The notes under the pieces were generated by a model. The model was not told the origin of the DNA. It saw only the letters and a list, made by a program, of their open reading frames with translations, and ran no database searches. Positions 1 to 8,856 of a stretch of DNA of 48,577 nt are shown here, piece after piece. A program made the translations under genes and the position numbers. Positions within the stretch are counted from its first letter, which is position 1; each line of letters starts with the position of its first letter. This DNA is from Gluconobacter thailandicus F149-1 = NBRC 100600 (GTDB lineage: Bacteria; Pseudomonadota; Alphaproteobacteria; Acetobacterales; Acetobacteraceae), in NCBI RefSeq assembly GCF_000964465.1, contig NZ_BANH01000007.1:1-48577 (forward strand), written 5' to 3'.

Positions 1-105
1 AGGCAGTTCGAATGCACCCGCCTGATCACCGGAACCCAGGTCATCCACACGCTCAAACGCCTCATCCACGATAAGGGATTGCCGCTTATGGAAGCGCCTG
101 CCTGA
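1..105 (+). CDS. C-terminal fragment of an unidentified protein
   Basis: Frame 1 is open from the window edge to a TGA at 103-105 and gives 34 residues ending LPLMEAPA. The start lies outside the window. The pattern (aromatic residue, short helix, G-x-x-V-I-H, basic residues) faintly recalls the tail of some IS transposases, but this is too short to name. I see no inverted repeat just downstream that would mark an IS end. Confidence 0.4.
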   Translation, partial: RQFECTRLITGTQVIHTLKRLIHDKGLPLMEAPA

Positions 106-205
106 GCGAGACCATCAGGAGTTTTCTGGAATTGAAGGCGGGAGCCTGATATTGGCGGGGCGTGTTATCACCTGATCGTGGGTCTGCCTGCGGTCGCAGA
201 GCTGG

Positions 206-1150
206 ATGGTCGCCCCTGTGTCTGATGTCCTTCCGCCGATCCGTATCGTCGCGCTTTATAATTTTACGCCGTTCGAAGATGTTGCCGCTCTGCGGGAGCC
301 TTTGCAGCAGGTGTGCGAACAGGAAGGGATCAAGGGTATCCTTCTGCTGGCTCCGGAAGGCATTAACGGCACCATTGCGGGCACTGACGAAAGCATGGAG
401 CGCGTGCTGGAGCATATCCGCGCTCTGCCGGGTTGTGAGGAACTGGAGATCAAGGAATCCCGGGCGCCGGAACTGCCATTCCGGCGCATGAAGGTGCGGC
501 TCAAGAAAGAGATCGTCACCATGGGGCAGCCTAATATCGATCCTCGCAAGGACGTGGGGCAGTATCTTGATCCCGCTGAATGGAATGCGTTGATCTCCGA
601 TCCGGAGACAATCGTTATTGACACCCGTAATGACTACGAGGTGGCGATCGGGACGTTCAAGGGAGCAGAAGATCCCAAGACACGGTCATTCCGTGAGTTT
701 CCCGAGTGGTTCCGCAACCGTCGCAAAGAGCTTGAGGCAAAGGGCAAGGTGCCGAAGATTGCCATGTTCTGCACGGGCGGTATTCGCTGTGAGAAGTCTA
801 CGTCTTTTGTAAAAGGCGAAGGGCTGGAGGAGGTTTATCATCTTAAGGGCGGTATTCTGAAGTATCTGGAGACCGTTCCTGAAGAAGAAAGCCTTTGGGA
901 AGGCGAATGCTTCGTGTTCGACCAGCGTGTCTCGGTGAAGCATGGTCTGGAAATTGGCAGTTACGATGTCTGTCATGCTTGCCGTCGTCCTGTCAGCGAA
1001 AAGGACAAGGCGTCTCCGTTGTTCGTACAGGGCGTGTCCTGCCCGCATTGTCATAATGAGCGTACGGAAGAGCAACGCCAGCGCTATGCTTCACGCGAGC
1101 ATCAGGAAATGCTGGCGCGCAAGCGTGGAAAAGAGCATCTGGGCTCCTGA
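206..1150 (+). CDS. trhO: tRNA uridine(34) hydroxylase, rhodanese-like (TrhO/YceA family)
   Basis: This is a 314-residue protein of the UPF0176/TrhO family, which hydroxylates uridine 34 of certain tRNAs on the way to 5-carboxymethoxyuridine. An N-terminal acylphosphatase-like region (about 10-100, with LAPEGINGT) is followed by a rhodanese domain (about 120-220). That domain carries VIDTRNDYE and the active-site loop [12 protein letters not shown], whose cysteine is the expected catalytic one. The C-terminal part has several Cys pairs (CHACRRP, CPHC) that may bind zinc. Length is normal for alphaproteobacterial members. ATG 206 is the first start that includes the conserved VALYNF strand. 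The next gene is 118 bases away and unrelated. Confidence 0.93.
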   Translation: MVAPVSDVLPPIRIVALYNFTPFEDVAALREPLQQVCEQEGIKGILLLAPEGINGTIAGTDESMERVLEHIRALPGCEELEIKESRAPELPFRRMKVRLKKEIVTMGQPNIDPRKDVGQYLDPAEWNALISDPETIVIDTRNDYEVAIGTFKGAEDPKTRSFREFPEWFRNRRKELEAKGKVPKIAMFCTGGIRCEKSTSFVKGEGLEEVYHLKGGILKYLETVPEEESLWEGECFVFDQRVSVKHGLEIGSYDVCHACRRPVSEKDKASPLFVQGVSCPHCHNERTEEQRQRYASREHQEMLARKRGKEHLGS

Positions 1151-1267
1151 TGCCATTACGAAGATGACAAACCGTCAGAGTTGCGAAGAGGACGGCTGAA
1201 CGACTTGACCTGTCTACGCTTCTGTTGATTTTTCTGAGGTCGTAATGAAAGCGACTGAGGCGGTGTG

Positions 1268-2341
1268 ATGGTAAAGATGTTCCGTTGGGCTGGACTGGTA
1301 TGCGCCGGGATGATGGCGCTTCCGGCCGTGGCATTTGCACAGAAGCCCTGGCCTGTCCGGGTTGTGGTTGTGACGACCTTCGAGAAGGGTGCGGACACCG
1401 GCGATCAGCCAGGGGAGCTTCAGCTCTGGGCCGAGCGGGAGCATCTGACGGAGCATGTGTCGTTTCCGGGTGGTGTACACGACATCCTGACCAATCTGGA
1501 GCATACCGAAATCGCGATTGTGACGGGGATGACGCTGGTGAATGCCGGGCCGTCCATCATGGCACTGGGGACTGACCCGCGATTTGATCTGACAAAAGCT
1601 TATTGGCTGGTGGCTGGTATTGCCGGGGCTGATCCGCAGGTCATGTCTGTCGGGTCGGCGGCGTGGGCGCGGTATGTTGTGAATGATGTTGCCCAGTCCA
1701 TTGATATGCGTGAAGTGCCGAAAGACTGGCCTTATGGGGTTTATGCGGCGAGTGCGGTGCGACCCGGAACGCTTGAGGGGTCGGATCAGAAGCATGGTGC
1801 AGATGCCGGATACCCGATTGTCTTTTCGCTGAATGCAGGGCTTTCGCATTGGGCGTGGGAGCAGACGCGGGCGGTTAAGCTTATGGATACGCCGGAGATG
1901 CGGGCTTATTCCAAGGGATGGGCCAAATATCCAGCTGCGTTGAAAGCGCCATCCGTCATTCAGGGAGATAGTTTTGCGTCTGATCTCTACTGGCATGGTC
2001 ATTACCTGAACCAGTATGCGCGGGACTGGGTGAAGATGTTCACGAACGCCCAGGGCGTGTTTGCCATGAGTAATATGGAAGACTCCGCGATTGCATCGGC
2101 CATGGTTCGTCTGGACCGGATGAAGAAAGCAGATTTCCAGCGGCTCATGGTTCTACGGACCGCTTCCAACTACACGCTGCCGCCAAAGGGTCGGAAGGCG
2201 TATGAGACAGTGTCGGAAGAGTATTCCGGCGATGGGCTGCCAGCTTACGAAGCGGCGTGGCGTGTGGGAAGTGTTGTCGTGCATGAACTGACGAAACACT
2301 GGTCCGTCTATGAAGACCATGTTCCGGATCAAGTCCTTTGA
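1268..2341 (+). CDS. Purine nucleoside permease (NUP family), exported
   Basis: This 357-residue protein matches the NUP family of purine nucleoside permeases, recognised by VVVVTTFEKGADTGDQPGE near the mature N-terminus, the TEIAIVTGMTLVNAGPSIMAL block and the conserved WLVAGIAGADPQ. A signal peptide is clear: basic start, hydrophobic core, cleavage expected after AFA near residue 24. ATG 1268 is preferred over GTG 1265 because GAGG at 1257-1260 sits 7 bases upstream. Known members take part in purine nucleoside uptake, and the fold resembles nucleoside phosphorylases, so a periplasmic hydrolytic or binding role is possible. Its stop overlaps the next start (TGATG), so the two are probably co-translated. 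Confidence 0.85.
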   Translation: MVKMFRWAGLVCAGMMALPAVAFAQKPWPVRVVVVTTFEKGADTGDQPGELQLWAEREHLTEHVSFPGGVHDILTNLEHTEIAIVTGMTLVNAGPSIMALGTDPRFDLTKAYWLVAGIAGADPQVMSVGSAAWARYVVNDVAQSIDMREVPKDWPYGVYAASAVRPGTLEGSDQKHGADAGYPIVFSLNAGLSHWAWEQTRAVKLMDTPEMRAYSKGWAKYPAALKAPSVIQGDSFASDLYWHGHYLNQYARDWVKMFTNAQGVFAMSNMEDSAIASAMVRLDRMKKADFQRLMVLRTASNYTLPPKGRKAYETVSEEYSGDGLPAYEAAWRVGSVVVHELTKHWSVYEDHVPDQVL

Positions 2342-2886
2342 TGCAGGACGGGGGTGTGCAGGGAGTCAGGAAGGCGCCCTTTCCGGTAAGCGGCAGGATT
2401 GCACTACGCTATGCCGTGATCAATCTCGGCATTTCTTTTCCTTTGCATGGGCTGATCATCTGGGCGGGTTGGCAGCCCGAAGATCATGACTCTCATCTTA
2501 ATCCAGTCGCTCTGTTTCTGGCAGGCATTTTGCTGGCGCCTGTTCTCGAGACCTTTCTGAACTTCTGGATTCCCATTTGGATTGTAGACAAACTGTTTGG
2601 TGGGAAAGCTTTTGCGCATGGTTTAGCGTGGATTGCGTGCGTCGCGCCCTTTGTATGGGTTCATTACGGCGGAGATTATTTTCATCGAAGTTTTCTGACC
2701 GCGCTTTGTACGGGCGTGGTCGGTGGAACCTGTTTTTATCTCTGCTACCGGCGGGCAGAGGCTTCAGAAGGTGTGAGTGCGTTCTGGACCACGGCGCTCT
2801 GTCATGGCCTCTTTAATGGGCTTGTTGCTTTGGTGGCTGGACTACTGGTGGTGCTTACGAGGGCATTTCCGGCTCTCTCCTTTTGA
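2341..2886 (+). CDS. CPBP-like intramembrane protein with altered first motif
   Basis: The 181-residue protein is strongly hydrophobic with about five membrane segments. The arrangement resembles CPBP (Abi/CAAX-type) intramembrane proteases. APVLETFLNF sits where the catalytic E-E-x-x-x-R motif is expected, VWVHYG supplies a possible second-motif histidine, and CHGLFNGLVAL fits the H-x-x-x-N motif. The first motif has only one glutamate and no arginine, so activity is doubtful and the assignment rests on layout. ATG 2341 shares a base with the permease stop, so the pair forms a coupled unit. A 15-bp hairpin overlaps its 3' end. Confidence 0.6.
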   Translation: MQDGGVQGVRKAPFPVSGRIALRYAVINLGISFPLHGLIIWAGWQPEDHDSHLNPVALFLAGILLAPVLETFLNFWIPIWIVDKLFGGKAFAHGLAWIACVAPFVWVHYGGDYFHRSFLTALCTGVVGGTCFYLCYRRAEASEGVSAFWTTALCHGLFNGLVALVAGLLVVLTRAFPALSF

Positions 2887-2903
2887 AAAGAGCCGGAAAT
2901 GCC
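2862..2903. terminator. Bidirectional hairpin between convergent genes
   Basis: A perfect 15-bp inverted repeat has arms 2862-2876 and 2889-2903 (core CCGGCTCT / AGAGCCGG) and a 12-base loop. It lies across the stop of the membrane protein and just outside the uvrA stop. There is no strong T tract on either side, so it may act as a transcript end stabiliser rather than a classical intrinsic terminator. Confidence 0.6.
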
Positions 2904-2908
2904 TTACG

Positions 2909-5902
2909 TCAGGCGGGAGTTTTCATCTTTTTAGGACGACCGCGGGTTGGCTTCTCGGATGCCGGTTTGGTTTTGGCTTTTCGGGGCGGCAAGGTGTCGA
3001 TGAGGTTTTGGGGTGTGCCAATCACGGTTGTTTCCCTCCGCTGACGAACGCCCGGCGCGTTAAGAAGGGGAGCGAGGAAACGCCCGGTGTGACTGGCCTT
3101 GCAGGCCGCGATATCTTCCGGTGTTCCAGCGGCAACGATACTGCCGCCACCGTCTCCGCCTTCTGGCCCGATGTCGATCAGCCAGTCTGCCGTTTTAATG
3201 ACTTCCAGATTGTGTTCGATGACCAGAACAGTGTTGCCCTGATCGACCAGCGCATGGAGTACTTCAAGCAGCTTGCGAACGTCTTCCGTGTGCAGACCAG
3301 TGGTTGGTTCATCCAGAATATAGAGCGTGCGGCCTGTGGCGCGTTTGGCCAGTTCCTTCGATAGCTTGACGCGCTGGGCTTCACCGCCTGAAAGCGTGGT
3401 CGCCTGTTGGCCAAGGGCGACGTAACCTAGGCCGACCTGCTGAAGAATGGCGAGACGGTCACGGATTTTCGGTACGGCATGGAAGAAGGGCAGGGCTTCG
3501 TCCACGGTCATGGCCAGGACATCTGCGATGGAGTTTCCGCGGAACTTCACTTCCAGCGTTTCACGGTTGTAGCGCGCGCCCTTGCAGGTGTCGCAGGTAA
3601 CGAACACGTCTGGCAGGAAGTGCATCTCGATTTTTAGGACGCCATCGCCCTGACAGGCTTCGCATCGGCCCCCCTTCACGTTGAAGGAGAAGCGGCCTGG
3701 TTTGTAGCCGCGTGCTTTGGATTCCGGCAGTTCAGCGAACCAGTCCCGGATGGGGGCAAACAGGTCCGTATAGGTGGCGGGGTTGGAGCGCGGTGTACGC
3801 CCGATAGGGGACTGATCGATCTCGATGATCTTGTCGAGATTGTCCACGCCTTCCAGTCGGTCATAGGGCAACGGAGACTGGCTTGATTTCATGAGCTGGC
3901 GGGACAGGGCCTTATAGAGCGTATCCACAACTAGTGTAGATTTTCCGCCGCCTGATACGCCTGTTACGGCAATGAAGGTACCCAGCGGAAAATCGACAGT
4001 CAGGTCTTTGAGGTTGTTTCCCTTGGCCCCGACGAGTGTGAGGGTCTTGTCAGAGGTGCGACGGTTCTCGGGTACGGGGATGAACTTCCGACCGGAGAGA
4101 TAGGCGCCTGTCAGACTGTCCTTGTTCTTGGCGACTTCTGCCGGAGAGCCGATGGCGATGACGTTTCCGCCGCGTGTACCGGCACCGGGACCCATGTCGA
4201 TCAGATAGTCGGCAGCCCGGATGGCGTCTTCGTCATGTTCCACGACGATAACGGTGTTCCCGAGGCGCTTGAGGCGCTCCAGCGTACCGAGAAGGCGCTC
4301 GTTATCGCGTTGGTGCAGGCCGATAGAAGGCTCGTCCAGCACATACAGGACTCCGGTCAGGCCGGAGCCGATCTGGGAGGCGAGACGGATGCGCTGGCTT
4401 TCACCGCCGGACAGCGTAGCTGATCCTCGGGAGAGCGTGAGGTAATCCAGTCCCACATCGTCGAGGAAGTGCAGGCGGTCTGTGATTTCACGCAGGATGC
4501 GGCGGGCGATTTCGGCCCGTTGGGGCGTCAGGGTTGCTTCGACGCCAGAGAACCAGTCAAGCGCCTTGCGGATCTGCATGTCCGAAGCTTCGGCGATGTT
4601 CAGGTCATTGACCTTCACGCAGAGGGCTTCCGGTTTCAGGCGTGCGCCATGGCAGACGTGACAGGGTTTCTCGGACTGGTAGCGCGACAGTTCTTCTCGC
4701 ACCCACATGCTGTCGGTCTGGGCCATGCGGCGACGCAGGTTTTTCAGCACGCCTTCGAAAGGCTTGGTCACAGTGTGGACTTTGCTGCCATCGCGGTAGG
4801 GAATGGCAATCGCTTCCCTGGAGCCGTTGAGGATCAGGTCGCGTGTTTCAGTTTTCAGGTCGCCCCATGGTGCATTCATGGTGTCGCCGCAATGACGGGC
4901 CAGTGCGGCAAGGGTTTGGTCGTACCAGTCCGTGCTGGCGCCTTTCCATGGGGCAATGGCGCCTTCGGCTAACGTCAGGCTGTCATCCGGGACGATCAGG
5001 TTGGCATCGAAATGCGTTTCCGTGCCGATACCGTCACAGGTCGGACACGCACCCATTGGCGCGTTGAAGGAGAAGAGACGCGGCTCGATCTCTTCAATCG
5101 TAAAGCCTGAAACTGGGCAGGCGAAGCGGGACGAGAAAACGATGTGGGCCGGAGTGGCCTTGTCGTCAGCGCGTTTGACTTCTTCGGCGTAAGCGAGGCC
5201 ATCGGAAAGTTCGAGGGCGGTTTCGAAGCTGTCTGCCAGACGGGATTCGAGGTCGGGTTTGACGACGATCCGGTCTATAACCACTTCCACGTTGTGGCGG
5301 GTCTTGCGGTTCAGTTCCGGGGCTTCGGCGATTTCGTAAAGCTCACCGTCGATTTTGACGCGGGTGAAGCCCTTGCGGGACAGTTCTGCGAGTTCGCGCT
5401 TGCAGTCGCCTTTCCGGTCACGGACGACTGGAGCGAGGAGCATCAGGCGCATGCCCTCCGGGAGCGCCATGACCCGGTCCACCATCTGACTGACGGTCTG
5501 TGCTTCGATAGGAAGGCCGGTGGCGGGAGAATAGGGAATGCCCACGCGCGCCCAGAGCAGACGCATGTAGTCGTGAATTTCCGTGATGGTGCCGACGGTC
5601 GAGCGGGGGTTTTTGGAGGTGGTTTTCTGCTCGATCGAGATGGCGGGGGAGAGGCCCTCGATAGAGTCTACATCTGGCTTACCCATCAGTTCCAGGAACT
5701 GGCGGGCATAGGCCGAAAGACTCTCTACATAACGGCGCTGGCCTTCTGCATAGATTGTATCGAAGGCGAGCGAAGACTTTCCCGAGCCGGACAGGCCCGT
5801 GATGATCGTGAGCGAGTCACGGGGAATTGTGACATCGATATTCTTAAGGTTGTGGGCGCGTGCGCCACGGACACGGATCGAATGATTGTCTGGAAAGCTC
5901 AC
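2909..5902 (-). CDS. uvrA: UvrABC excinuclease subunit A
   Basis: This is a full-length 997-residue UvrA, the damage-sensing ATPase of nucleotide excision repair that loads UvrB. The two ABC modules are visible. The first Walker A is [14 protein letters not shown] (about residue 36), and the second is [14 protein letters not shown] (about 650). Both ABC signatures ([12 protein letters not shown] and [11 protein letters not shown]) and both Walker B/D-loop regions ([25 protein letters not shown]) are present. Zinc-binding cysteines appear in CPTCDG, CHVCHG and CEACQGDG...CDTCKG. The C-terminus carries an extra Lys/Pro/Arg-rich tail of about 40 residues, common in alphaproteobacteria. It is divergent from ssb, the same arrangement as in E. 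coli. Confidence 0.98.
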   Translation of the reverse strand: MSFPDNHSIRVRGARAHNLKNIDVTIPRDSLTIITGLSGSGKSSLAFDTIYAEGQRRYVESLSAYARQFLELMGKPDVDSIEGLSPAISIEQKTTSKNPRSTVGTITEIHDYMRLLWARVGIPYSPATGLPIEAQTVSQMVDRVMALPEGMRLMLLAPVVRDRKGDCKRELAELSRKGFTRVKIDGELYEIAEAPELNRKTRHNVEVVIDRIVVKPDLESRLADSFETALELSDGLAYAEEVKRADDKATPAHIVFSSRFACPVSGFTIEEIEPRLFSFNAPMGACPTCDGIGTETHFDANLIVPDDSLTLAEGAIAPWKGASTDWYDQTLAALARHCGDTMNAPWGDLKTETRDLILNGSREAIAIPYRDGSKVHTVTKPFEGVLKNLRRRMAQTDSMWVREELSRYQSEKPCHVCHGARLKPEALCVKVNDLNIAEASDMQIRKALDWFSGVEATLTPQRAEIARRILREITDRLHFLDDVGLDYLTLSRGSATLSGGESQRIRLASQIGSGLTGVLYVLDEPSIGLHQRDNERLLGTLERLKRLGNTVIVVEHDEDAIRAADYLIDMGPGAGTRGGNVIAIGSPAEVAKNKDSLTGAYLSGRKFIPVPENRRTSDKTLTLVGAKGNNLKDLTVDFPLGTFIAVTGVSGGGKSTLVVDTLYKALSRQLMKSSQSPLPYDRLEGVDNLDKIIEIDQSPIGRTPRSNPATYTDLFAPIRDWFAELPESKARGYKPGRFSFNVKGGRCEACQGDGVLKIEMHFLPDVFVTCDTCKGARYNRETLEVKFRGNSIADVLAMTVDEALPFFHAVPKIRDRLAILQQVGLGYVALGQQATTLSGGEAQRVKLSKELAKRATGRTLYILDEPTTGLHTEDVRKLLEVLHALVDQGNTVLVIEHNLEVIKTADWLIDIGPEGGDGGGSIVAAGTPEDIAACKASHTGRFLAPLLNAPGVRQRRETTVIGTPQNLIDTLPPRKAKTKPASEKPTRGRPKKMKTPA

Positions 5903-5950
5903 GAAAACCCCGGGATGTACAGAAAAGGCAATTGTGTTCGCAACGCGCCT

Positions 5951-6015
5951 GAACGGTGCTAGATCACTTTATAGATGGGTTTTCACGGCCTATATGAAAA
6001 GAACAATTCAAGAAA
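5951..6015. promoter_or_regulatory. Degenerate LexA-type (SOS) boxes between uvrA and ssb
   Basis: The alphaproteobacterial LexA box is a direct repeat, GAAC-N7-GAAC or its complement GTTC-N7-GTTC. Here GAAC-N7-GATC occurs at 5951-5965 and GAAC-N7-GAAA at 6001-6015, each one base off consensus. Both lie in the shared uvrA/ssb promoter region, the second 15 bases before the ssb start. Position supports SOS control of these genes, but a one-mismatch match to an 8-base pattern is weak evidence. Confidence 0.3.
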
Positions 6016-6030
6016 ATTGGTTGGTACGGA

Positions 6031-6612
6031 ATGGCAGGCAGCGTCAACAAGGTGATTCTGGTCGGGAATCTGGGCAAAGACCCGGAAGTCCGGAATACGC
6101 AATCAGGCTCGAAAATCGTCAATCTGACGGTTGCGACGTCCGAAACATGGAACGATCGTCAAAGCGGTGAGCGCAAGGAGCGTACCGAATGGCATCGTGT
6201 CGTGATCTTCAACGATCGTCTGGGCGATGTGGCAGAACGGTTCCTGCGTAAGGGCCGTAAGGTCTATCTGGAAGGCGAATTGCGGACCCGCAAATGGACC
6301 GACCAGTCCGGGCAGGAGCGCTACACGACAGAAGTGACGATTGATCGTTTCCGCGGTGAGCTGGTGTTGCTGGATAGCAACCGCAGTGGCGGCGGCGATG
6401 AGGGTGGCTTCGACGGAAGCGGCTCGTCTTATGGCGGTGGAAGCAGCAACGGCGGCGGCTTTGGTGGCGGCAACCGGGGTGGTGGCTTCGGCGGCGGTAA
6501 TGATGGCGGCCGTTCAGGTGGCTCGTCGGGCGGGTCGTCTGGTGGGGGCAACCGTGGCGGTGGCTGGGATGCGCCGCCGGATAACGATCTGGATGACGAA
6601 ATCCCGTTCTGA
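6031..6612 (+). CDS. ssb: Single-stranded DNA-binding protein
   Basis: The 193-residue protein starts [18 protein letters not shown] and has a complete OB fold to about residue 115. This is followed by a long Gly/Ser/Asn-rich linker (about 118-180) and the acidic tip DLDDEIPF, the protein-interaction tail of bacterial SSB. It coats single-stranded DNA in replication, repair and recombination. The linker DNA (6380-6570) is a run of GGC/GGT-rich imperfect repeats, prone to length change between strains. ATG 6031 begins the conserved domain, although the ribosome binding site is weak (ACGGA). A strong terminator follows. Confidence 0.97.
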   Translation: MAGSVNKVILVGNLGKDPEVRNTQSGSKIVNLTVATSETWNDRQSGERKERTEWHRVVIFNDRLGDVAERFLRKGRKVYLEGELRTRKWTDQSGQERYTTEVTIDRFRGELVLLDSNRSGGGDEGGFDGSGSSYGGGSSNGGGFGGGNRGGGFGGGNDGGRSGGSSGGSSGGGNRGGGWDAPPDNDLDDEIPF

Positions 6613-6626
6613 AGGATGCGTTTGGA

Positions 6627-6657
6627 ACCGGGCTGGCAATGTCAGTCCGGTTTTTTT
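6627..6657 (+). terminator. Intrinsic terminator after ssb
   Basis: Arms ACCGGGCTG (6627-6635) and CAGTCCGGT (6643-6651) pair with one G-U. A run of seven T (6651-6657) follows directly. It lies 15 bases past the ssb stop. Confidence 0.9.
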
Positions 6658-6674
6658 ATGTCCGGCGTGGGCGT

Positions 6675-7142
6675 TCAGAGGGTCAGATGGAAGAAATGGC
6701 TGAATTCCGAAGCCTGATAGTCACCGAAGGCTTCGCCCGGTTGGAAGCCCCGGGTTTGATAGAGTGCCAGAGCAGGTTCGAAGGAAGCTCCGCGTCCTGT
6801 TTCAAGGCTGAGTGTCTTCATGCCCACAGAACGGGCTCTGTGAATAAGGTGATCCAGAAGGGCGCTGGCCACACCCTGTCTCAGAAAGTCAGGATGCGTG
6901 CGCATGGATTTGAGCTCTCCTTCCTGATCGTTCAGGCGTTTGAGCGCGCCGATTCCGGCTATGCGATCCAGTTGATGGACGGTCCAGACTTCGATTTCAG
7001 GTGCCATAAGGCCGGATAAATCGAGAGCGAAGACGTGACCGGCTGGGGTGTTGTCATGCATCCCGGCAAGATGAAGGGCAAGAAGGTCGCGTGTCTGCGG
7101 GTTGGAAAAATCAGCAGGATGGATGGTGAATATCGGGCTCAT
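6675..7142 (-). CDS. GNAT-family N-acetyltransferase
   Basis: The 155-residue protein has the GNAT core. LKSMRTHPDFLRQGVASALLDHLI (written across about residues 75-98) contains the acetyl-CoA-binding R/Q-x-x-G-x-A loop, followed by a typical LSLETGRGASFEPALALYQTRGF strand-helix. This resembles PhnO/YhbS-like acetyltransferases acting on small molecules, and the substrate cannot be told. Its ATG overlaps the stop of the upstream regulator by four bases, so the two are translationally coupled. The regulator may control the acetyltransferase and the divergent methyltransferase. Confidence 0.85.
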   Translation of the reverse strand: MSPIFTIHPADFSNPQTRDLLALHLAGMHDNTPAGHVFALDLSGLMAPEIEVWTVHQLDRIAGIGALKRLNDQEGELKSMRTHPDFLRQGVASALLDHLIHRARSVGMKTLSLETGRGASFEPALALYQTRGFQPGEAFGDYQASEFSHFFHLTL

Positions 7143-7936
7143 GAGGGGCTGTTCTGCTCAACTGCGTTCGGCGTCAGGATAACAAGTTTATACCCTCCGT
7201 GTTCTGCGGGGGTGAGTGTTATCTGTTCATAGTTCAACACCCCACGGACTGGATGCTGGAAGCTGCGTTGGCCGCCTTCTCTGGGCAGAACACGCTGGTC
7301 TTGCCAGAAATGGAGAAACTCTTGGCTTTCAGCTTGAAGAGCAGAGGTCAGGGTCTGAAACGCTGGGGTTCTGGCAAGATGGGCTGTGTCGGCCCGGAAT
7401 TCTGCGAGCAGTCGTCTTGAGCGGTCAGGCCAGTCCGTCAGAAAGACTCTGGCTTCAGGGTTCAGAAAAACGTATCGGAGCTGGTTGGACTCTGGGCTGT
7501 GCATCCATCCTGTGAACAGTGCTCGGGCAGGATCGTTGGCACTCAGAACATTCCATAGCGGGTCAAGCAGATAAGCGGGGCTTTTGATTTGTCCCGGCAG
7601 ACTCAGCAATGCGTCTGGTGTTGCAGATGAAGAAGCGATCTGCTGCGGGTCGCGGAGTTCAGCCAACGTGAAAAGATAGCGCCTTTCTGTGGCGGACATT
7701 TTCAGAGCTGTGGCGATGCGGGACAGAGTAGACGGAGAGCAGGTGACGTCGCGGCCCTGTTCCAGCCATGTGTACCAGGTTGTGCTGATGCCGCAGAGTT
7801 GGGCGGCTTCTTCACGTCGCAGTCCGGGTGTGCGCCTGCGGTGAGGAACAACGAGAAGTCCTGCCTGTGATGGCGAGAGCTTTTCCCGTTGTGTGCGAAG
7901 AAACTGACCAAGGGTCTGGCGGCGATCTGTTGGCAT
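7139..7936 (-). CDS. XRE-family regulator with MmyB-like ligand-binding domain
   Basis: This is a 265-residue transcription regulator. Residues about 8-80 form a helix-turn-helix of the XRE type (RREEAAQLCGISTTWYTWLEQGRD is the characteristic stretch). The rest matches the MmyB-like ligand-binding domain (MLTR_LBD type) with LDPLWNVLSANDPARALF and the terminal LTPAEHGGYKLVILTPN. Members usually sit next to, and control, a divergent oxidoreductase or methyltransferase gene. Here a methyltransferase starts 82 bases away on the other strand, and a GNAT gene overlaps its 3' end. Confidence 0.9.
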   Translation of the reverse strand: MPTDRRQTLGQFLRTQREKLSPSQAGLLVVPHRRRTPGLRREEAAQLCGISTTWYTWLEQGRDVTCSPSTLSRIATALKMSATERRYLFTLAELRDPQQIASSSATPDALLSLPGQIKSPAYLLDPLWNVLSANDPARALFTGWMHSPESNQLRYVFLNPEARVFLTDWPDRSRRLLAEFRADTAHLARTPAFQTLTSALQAESQEFLHFWQDQRVLPREGGQRSFQHPVRGVLNYEQITLTPAEHGGYKLVILTPNAVEQNSPS

Positions 7937-7944
7937 AGTACAAT

Positions 7945-7975
7945 TTATACCACGATAAATTAGGATCTTATACCA
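7945..7975. promoter_or_regulatory. Direct repeats TTATACCA, possible regulator operator
   Basis: TTATACCA occurs at 7945-7952 and again at 7968-7975, a 23-base period close to two helical turns. Both copies lie in the short gap between the XRE regulator start and the methyltransferase. The position fits an operator used by the regulator, but no protein-DNA motif is known to me for it. Confidence 0.4.
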
Positions 7976-8018
7976 AGTTTGAGGTGTTGGAATGCTGGTT
8001 TCAGAAGGAGAGCATTCA

Positions 8019-8783
8019 ATGACGAAACAGGCTGGTCAATTCGCTGCAGGGCACTACGAGGCACGCGCCTCGGCGTATGTGGAGAGTGCGGTCCACAGTC
8101 AGGGTTCTGATCTGGAAGCCATTGTTCAGGCGGTAAAGGGACGGGGTTTTGGGCGTGTTCTGGATCTCGGGTGCGGGGGCGGTCATGTAAGTTATGCTGT
8201 GGCGCCTCATGTCGGACAGATTGTCGCCTGCGACATTACGCCGGGCATGTTGACGGCTGTTCAGGATGAGGCATCCAGGCGTGAGCTGAGCAATATTGAG
8301 GTTCGGCAGGCTTCAGCGGAAAACCTGCCGTTTGAAGACGCTGCCTTTGATGCGGTGCTCTGTCGTTTTACGGCTCATCACTGGGATGACTTCGAAGCAG
8401 GCCTGCGTGAGGCCAGACGGGTTCTGAAGCCCGGCGGTCTGGCTGTATTTGTTGATGTGACGGCACCTGAAGATGCTGTTTCCGATAGCTGGATTCAGGC
8501 GCTGGAACTCATGCGGGATATTTCGCATGTGCGGGATTATTCCATTTGGGAGTGGGTGAGCGCGCTGGGGCGGTCCGGATTTTCGGTGGAGGGCCTGACG
8601 CGCGGTCGTCTGAGGATGGATTTTGAAAGCTGGGTGGCGCGAACGCAGACGCCGGTAGAACGTGTGGAAGGGATCCGTTCGCTTCAGCGTGGTGCACCGG
8701 CCGTGGTCAAGGAAAGGCTGGGGTTGGAAGAAGACGGCAGTTTCCTGCTGGACGTGACCGTTTTCACGGCAAGCAGGCCGTAA
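8019..8783 (+). CDS. Class I SAM-dependent methyltransferase (UbiE/type-11)
   Basis: The 254-residue protein has a Rossmann methyltransferase core: VLDLGCGGGHVSYAVAPH (motif I, about residue 45), the acidic residue of motif II in IVACDITPGML, the ENLPFEDAAFDAVLCRFTAHHW region, and LKPGGLAVFVDV. It resembles the YcgJ/UbiE-like type-11 family, and the substrate is unknown. The ATG at 8019 is chosen over 7992 because AAGGAG at 8005-8010 lies 8 bases upstream and the earlier start adds nine unconserved residues. It is divergent from the XRE regulator, which probably controls it. Confidence 0.87.
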   Translation: MTKQAGQFAAGHYEARASAYVESAVHSQGSDLEAIVQAVKGRGFGRVLDLGCGGGHVSYAVAPHVGQIVACDITPGMLTAVQDEASRRELSNIEVRQASAENLPFEDAAFDAVLCRFTAHHWDDFEAGLREARRVLKPGGLAVFVDVTAPEDAVSDSWIQALELMRDISHVRDYSIWEWVSALGRSGFSVEGLTRGRLRMDFESWVARTQTPVERVEGIRSLQRGAPAVVKERLGLEEDGSFLLDVTVFTASRP

Positions 8784-8856
8784 TGGGGTAGGTGTGGCAT
8801 GTGGGCGGCGCATGGGCTATGCTGTGCGGACTGTATTTTAGCGTGGTGGACCTGTC

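Noticed and set aside
1214-2002. A 262-codon frame antisense to the nucleoside permease
   Set aside because: Shadow frame; the permease on the plus strand has a signal peptide, ribosome site and family motifs.
5144-5962. A 272-codon frame antisense to uvrA
   Set aside because: Antisense shadow of the uvrA N-terminal part.
6380-6570. Tandem GGC/GGT repeats as a possible repeat element
   Set aside because: They encode the Gly-rich linker usual in alphaproteobacterial SSB and stay in frame.
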